A stretch of DNA of 64,000 nt from Halorarius litoreus (GTDB lineage Archaea; Halobacteriota; Halobacteria; Halobacteriales; Haloarculaceae): NCBI RefSeq assembly GCF_024362405.1, contig NZ_CP101454.1, forward strand, positions 3,472,001-3,536,000. Reading direction: 5' to 3'. The first letter of the stretch is position 1. Each line of letters starts with the position of its first letter. Under the pieces are notes generated by a model, which worked only from the letters and a program-made list of their open reading frames with translations, was not told the origin of the DNA and made no database searches. Made by a program: the position numbers and the translations under genes. Of the stretch, positions 60,932-64,000 are shown piece after piece.

Positions 60932-61486
60932 ATGTACGACGTCATCGTCGTCGGTGGCGGTGCGGCTGGACTGAGCGCAGCGCTGTTCGCCTCGAAGAAC
61001 GGTCTCGACACGGCGGTGTTCGACACCGACAAGACGTGGCTCCACAGCGCCCACTTGTTCAACTATCTCGGCCTCGAGTCGATAGACGGCGACGAGTTCC
61101 TGGAGACAGGGCGAGCGCAGGTCGAGTCGTTCGGTGCCGAGCGCCACCAGGGTGAGGCAGTGACCGACGTGGCGACGATGGACGACGGGTTCCACGTCAC
61201 GACCGACGCCGACCAGTACGAATCCCGATACGTGGTGCTGGCGACCGGGTCGAAACGCGCCCTCGCGGAGGGACTCGGCTGTGCGTTCGACGGCGACGTC
61301 GTCGACGTCGACGTGACGATGGAGACCTCGGTGGCGAACGCCTACGCGACGGGCGCGATGGTCCGCGACGAGGAGTGGCAGGCAATCATCTCGGCGGGCG
61401 ACGGTGCGGCCGCCGCGCTCAACATTCTCTCGAAGGAGAAGGGCGAGCACTTCCACGACTTCGATACGCCCGAGGATGCTGACTAG
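60932..61486 (+). CDS. Half-size FAD/NAD(P)-binding oxidoreductase (thioredoxin reductase-like)
   Basis: A 184-residue flavoprotein corresponding to the FAD domain of thioredoxin reductase without the NADPH-binding domain. DVIVVGGGAAGLSAALFASKNGLDTAVFD is the FAD loop, YVVLATGSKRALAEGLG the second, and ANAYATGAMVRDEEWQAIISAGDGAAAALNILS the C-terminal FAD contacts. The CxxC redox motif is absent. It could bind FAD and pair with another protein, or act as a redox sensor. The ATG at 60932 lies about 27 nt after ACTAAGG; GTG 60926 is possible. Whether it is a stable enzyme is unknown. Confidence 0.8.
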   Translation: MYDVIVVGGGAAGLSAALFASKNGLDTAVFDTDKTWLHSAHLFNYLGLESIDGDEFLETGRAQVESFGAERHQGEAVTDVATMDDGFHVTTDADQYESRYVVLATGSKRALAEGLGCAFDGDVVDVDVTMETSVANAYATGAMVRDEEWQAIISAGDGAAAALNILSKEKGEHFHDFDTPEDAD

Positions 61487-61538
61487 CGGGGAGGACCGGA
61501 ACCGACACCGGTAAAGCCGCCGCGCGGGTGCCTCCGCT

Positions 61539-62426
61539 GTGTCGCTGCTCACCCGCCTCGAAGCGCGAACGCCCCCGATGGCCGCGCTGGTCGTCGCCGT
61601 CGTCGCGGTGTCGACGAGCGCCATCCTCATCCGGCTCTCGGACGCCCCGAAGGGGCCGATGGCGTTCTGGCGGGTGACGTTCACCCTCCTGTTGCTCGCA
61701 CCGCTCGCGTGGCGCGAACGCACCTCGCTCGCGAAACTCGGCCGAGGAGACGCGATCTCCGCAGGCTTCGCGGGGCTCGCACTCGCCGCACACTTCGTCT
61801 CGTGGTTCGAGTCGGTCGACCGCACGACGGTGGCCGCGAGCGTCACGCTCGTGACGACCCAGCCGGCGTTCGTCGCGGTCGGCGCGGCGCTCCTGCTCGA
61901 CGAATCGATCGACAGACGCACGGTGGCGGGCATCGTCGTCGCGCTCGCCGGAGCGGGCCTGATGTCGCTCGGCGCCGAGCAGGGGAGCGCGCCCGAACCC
62001 CTCCTCGGGAACCTGCTCGCGCTCGCCGGGGCGGTGCTCGCGGGGGCGTACGTCCTCGCGGGTCGTTCGGTGCGCCAGCGCGTCGCGCTCCTCCCGTACG
62101 TGACCGTCGTCTACTCTGTCTGTGCGGTCACCCTGCTCGGCTACGTGCTCCTGTTGGGCGACCCCATCGTCGACTACCCCGGCCACGAGTGGCTGCTGTT
62201 CCTCGGGATGGCCATCGGCCCGGGTGTGTTCGGCCACACGGTCATCAACTGGGCGCTCGAACACGTCGAGTCCTCCGTGGTGAGCGTCTCGCTCGTCGGC
62301 GAACCCGTCGGGAGTACGCTCCTCGCGCTGGTGATTCTCAGCGAGGTGCCGGGGACCGTAACGGTGCTCGGCGGTGCGGTCGTGCTGACGGGGATCTACG
62401 TGACGGCGTCTGCGCGGCGTGCGTGA
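61539..62426 (+). CDS. EamA-family (DMT) transporter, second copy
   Basis: A 295-residue ten-helix transporter. The first repeat ends ALLLDESIDRRTVAGIVVALAGAGLMSL and the second LVILSEVPGTVTVLGGAVVLTGIYV. The helix-2 segment SDAPKGPMAFWRVTFTLLLLAPLAW is typical of DMT exporters. It is only distantly similar to the EamA gene at 60.0-60.9 kb. It starts at GTG, with a TATA-like GGTAAAG about 27 nt upstream. The substrate is unknown. Confidence 0.9.
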   Translation: MSLLTRLEARTPPMAALVVAVVAVSTSAILIRLSDAPKGPMAFWRVTFTLLLLAPLAWRERTSLAKLGRGDAISAGFAGLALAAHFVSWFESVDRTTVAASVTLVTTQPAFVAVGAALLLDESIDRRTVAGIVVALAGAGLMSLGAEQGSAPEPLLGNLLALAGAVLAGAYVLAGRSVRQRVALLPYVTVVYSVCAVTLLGYVLLLGDPIVDYPGHEWLLFLGMAIGPGVFGHTVINWALEHVESSVVSVSLVGEPVGSTLLALVILSEVPGTVTVLGGAVVLTGIYVTASARRA

Positions 62427-62447
62427 GCCGCGTCGTGCCGGGCGGGG

Positions 62448-62861
62448 CTACCCGCGAGCAGCACGGTCGTGCGCGTCGCGGACGGCCGTCTGAAGCACGT
62501 CGTGCTCGCTCGCGTAGGCGAGGTGGCTGCGACAGTCGCAGTCCGACGCACCGAAGCCGGAGACAGGGCCATCGGGTAGCGCGGCGGCGACGAGACACTC
62601 CGCGTCGACCGCCGTCCGTGCGTCGGCGACGATGCGCGTCTCGGGCTGGCCCAGCAGGTAGTCGACGTGCCAGTGGCGAACCTCGCGGTCGCCGGCCGCG
62701 AGGTCGTGGTGGCGGTCGACGCGGGAGAAGCCGCCCGTACCGAGCGCACTCCCGGTGTAGGCGTACCAGCCCGCGGGAAACGCGTGGCTGCCGAGTGCCC
62801 CGACCTCGATGGTCGTTCCTTCGGGGAGTTCGACGAGCAGCGTGTAGGTGCCGCCGGTCAC
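62448..62861 (-). CDS. DUF123 (GIY-YIG-like) protein
   Basis: A 137-residue protein matching DUF123, a GIY-YIG-related domain often fused or linked to endonuclease III in archaea. GGTYTLLVELPEGTTIEVGALGSHAFPAGWYAYTGSALG covers the strand pair with the Tyr positions. GFSRVDRHHDLAAGDREVRHWHVDYLL holds the conserved Arg and His residues, and GFGASDCDCRSHLAYAS the Cys pair. The start is GTG at 62861, about 27 nt from ACAAAAGG (minus TATA CTTTTGTA at 62883-62890); longer in-frame sequence upstream is not coding. Function is unclear, possibly nuclease-like. Confidence 0.85.
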   Translation of the reverse strand: MTGGTYTLLVELPEGTTIEVGALGSHAFPAGWYAYTGSALGTGGFSRVDRHHDLAAGDREVRHWHVDYLLGQPETRIVADARTAVDAECLVAAALPDGPVSGFGASDCDCRSHLAYASEHDVLQTAVRDAHDRAARG

Positions 62862-62954
62862 ACTGGGTGTCGCCTCGGCAGGTACAAAAGGGTGTCCAGC
62901 AGCGCCGCCTGCCAGTCCGAGGGGATTGATAGGGTCCCGACGGCTACCCGAAGT

Positions 62955-63803
62955 ATGGACGACGGTTCGCCGCCGCTCGACGTGGCAGCGTTCTACGACG
63001 CGTACGGCGAACGCGAGTGGAAGCGGCTGGCCCGCGACTTCCACCACCGACTGGAGTGGGAGGTCACCATCGAGTATCTCGACCAGCACCTCCCCGAGGC
63101 GGGCCCAGTGGTCGACGTCGGTGGGGGCGCCGGCCGCTACAGCATCTGGCTCGCCGAGCGTGGACACGACGTGACGCTGCTCGACGTGAGTGAGGCCCAA
63201 CTGGCGCTCGCCCGCGAGAAGGCCGCCGACCACGGCGTCGCCGATCGTATCACCGCCGGACGGGGCGACGTCCGTGACGTCCCGGTCGACGACGACGCGT
63301 TCGCCGCCACGCTCTGTCTCGGCGGCCCGCTGTCGCACGTCCTCGACGAGCAGGAGCGACGGGACGGCGCCGCGGAACTCCAGCGCATCACCCGCTCTGG
63401 CGGCCCGGTAGTCGTCTCGGTGATGGGCCTGCTCGCGAGCGTCACCCGGATGCTGCGGCACGCCGGAACCCTCCCGCCCGAGGAGGACGAGACCGAACTC
63501 CTCCCCGACCTCGTTCGAACCGGCGACTACGACGCCGACCTGTTAGAGCGGTTCGACCGCGAGCCGACGGTCCAGCAGATGCACCTGTTTCGCGCCGACG
63601 AGTTCGAGTCGTTGCTGGCGTCGGGCGGCCTCACGGTCGAGACGCTCGCCGCACTCGAAGGACCGTTCTCTCAGCGACGTGACCGACAGGACGCACTCTC
63701 TGCGGTGGACCGCGAGGCGATTCGCGAGACGCTCGCCGTCCTGCGCGAGGACCGCTGTGTCGTCGACCACTCGGCGCACATGCTCGCCGTGTGTCGCGCG
63801 TAA
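62955..63803 (+). CDS. Class I SAM-dependent methyltransferase
   Basis: A 282-residue methyltransferase. PVVDVGGGAGRYSIWLAERGHDV is motif I, TLLDVSEAQLALAREKA ends strand 2, and FAATLCLGGPLSHVLD is motif IV. A helical C-terminal extension (TVQQMHLFRADEFESLLASGGL) covers the active site. The substrate is unknown; the class includes small-molecule and arsenite-like methyltransferases, but no metal-binding cysteines are seen. It starts at 62955, with TTGATAGGG at about -28. A phased repeat lies after its stop. Confidence 0.85.
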   Translation: MDDGSPPLDVAAFYDAYGEREWKRLARDFHHRLEWEVTIEYLDQHLPEAGPVVDVGGGAGRYSIWLAERGHDVTLLDVSEAQLALAREKAADHGVADRITAGRGDVRDVPVDDDAFAATLCLGGPLSHVLDEQERRDGAAELQRITRSGGPVVVSVMGLLASVTRMLRHAGTLPPEEDETELLPDLVRTGDYDADLLERFDREPTVQQMHLFRADEFESLLASGGLTVETLAALEGPFSQRRDRQDALSAVDREAIRETLAVLREDRCVVDHSAHMLAVCRA

Positions 63804-63815
63804 GGCAGGCCTCCC

Positions 63816-63922
63816 TGTGGTAAGTTCGGTGGCTAGCGCGGTAAGTACGGGCGCTAGTGTGGTAAGTTCGGCAGTCATACGGCGTAGAGAACACCTGCGG
63901 GCTGTTTCGTGTGGTAAGTGCG
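63816..63922 (+). repeat. Helically phased direct repeats upstream of the last gene
   Basis: A TGTGGTAAGTTCGG-like unit recurs at 63816, 63837 and 63858, with a fourth partial copy (TGTGGTAAGTGCG) at 63910. The second unit differs at a few bases (CGCGGTAAGTACGG). Starts are 21, 21 and 52 bases apart, close to 2, 2 and 5 turns of the helix, so all copies face the same side. The last copy ends about 28 nt before a TATA-like TTTAAC. This is the pattern of a multi-site activator or repressor operator. Confidence 0.65.
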
Positions 63923-63949
63923 CTGTTCGCTGCTAGAACGGTCTTACGC

Positions 63950-63956
63950 GTTTAAC
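63950..63956 (+). promoter_or_regulatory. TATA box of the gene at the right edge
   Basis: GTTTAAC lies about 41 nt before the ATG at 63994 and would start transcription near 63980, leaving a short leader that contains a Shine-Dalgarno site. Confidence 0.45.
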
Positions 63957-63993
63957 CCCAGGTCCGTGCATCTGGTGGAGGAGGTGACTCACG

Positions 63994-64000
63994 ATGTCGA
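63994..64000 (+). CDS. Start of a truncated gene (right edge)
   Basis: ATGTCGA is preceded by a strong Shine-Dalgarno sequence, GGAGGAGGTGA (63977-63987), 6 nt upstream. Only two codons (Met-Ser) are inside the window, so no family can be assigned. It is the only gene with its own promoter here that combines a clear TATA and a strong Shine-Dalgarno site, and it is the probable target of the phased repeats. Confidence 0.55.

Noticed and set aside
1-64000. tRNA, rRNA, IS elements, integrases, CRISPR arrays and defence systems.
   Set aside because: I looked through the intergenic regions on both strands and saw no cloverleaf-type tRNA sequence, transposase motif, or regularly spaced repeats with unique spacers. 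The phased repeats at the right end are too few and too short to be CRISPR.

Overview
The window is 64 kb of GC-rich chromosome from a halophilic archaeon (class Halobacteria). The predicted proteins are strongly acidic. Many starts sit about 25-30 nt after an AT-rich TATA-like element with no Shine-Dalgarno sequence, as in leaderless transcripts. Secreted proteins carry twin-arginine or lipobox signals. The gene families are typical of haloarchaea: gluconate dehydratase and KDG kinase of the semi-phosphorylative Entner-Doudoroff route, PorAB, GlpABC, and DUF7504 and DICT proteins. I cannot name the genus. No rRNA, tRNA, IS element, integrase or CRISPR array was recognised, and no gene-free stretch exceeds 300 bases.

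Layout. 0-17 kb is a glucan and sugar catabolism block. It holds the end of a GH13 alpha-glucosidase, gluconate dehydratase (gad), a 1499-residue tandem GH15 glucoamylase-like protein, a GH13 amylase translationally coupled to a 788-residue GH13 relative, 4-alpha-glucanotransferase (malQ), KDG kinase, an MFS transporter, a second PfkB-type sugar kinase and an M24-fold protein lacking metal ligands. 17-20 kb holds a GapN-like aldehyde dehydrogenase and pyruvate kinase. 20-26.6 kb is a sugar ABC transporter operon (binding protein, two permeases, ATPase, 65-residue membrane protein) next to a TrmB-family regulator. 26.6-30 kb holds an aldo/keto reductase, a zinc-ribbon membrane protein, methylglyoxal synthase and a ROK sugar kinase. 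30-37.3 kb is glycerol catabolism: glpK with an Orc1/Cdc6-like AAA ATPase-winged helix gene, divergent from glpABC. 37.3-42.2 kb holds a UspA protein, PEP carboxylase and fumarase. 42-54 kb is mixed: DUF4395, O-methyltransferase, two lipoproteins, acyl-CoA ligase, ZIP transporter, MBL hydrolase, DUF7504, and an RND/NEW3-type export pair. 54-64 kb holds a DICT protein, porAB with an Lrp regulator, ferritin, SRPBCC, two EamA exporters, a half-size FAD oxidoreductase, a DUF123 protein, a methyltransferase and a phased repeat before the next gene.

How it fits together. Oligosaccharides brought in by the ABC transporter would be cut inside the cell, because none of the GH13, GH15 or GH77 enzymes has a signal peptide. 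Glucose would flow through gluconate and KDG to glyceraldehyde-3-phosphate and pyruvate, then to acetyl-CoA (PorAB) or oxaloacetate (Ppc). Glycerol enters through GlpK and GlpABC at DHAP, which methylglyoxal synthase can divert.

The strongest regulatory signal is a recurring TACT-N7-GAGTA element before gad, GH15/amylase, gapN, the ROK kinase/mgsA, uspA and ppc. This is the consensus known for Halobacterium TrmB, so one sugar-responsive regulator probably controls most of the locus. The other observations most worth following are the Orc-like ATPase tied to glpK, the metal-less M24 protein sharing the gapN promoter, a palindromic operator at the ABC promoter, and helically phased direct repeats at the right end.
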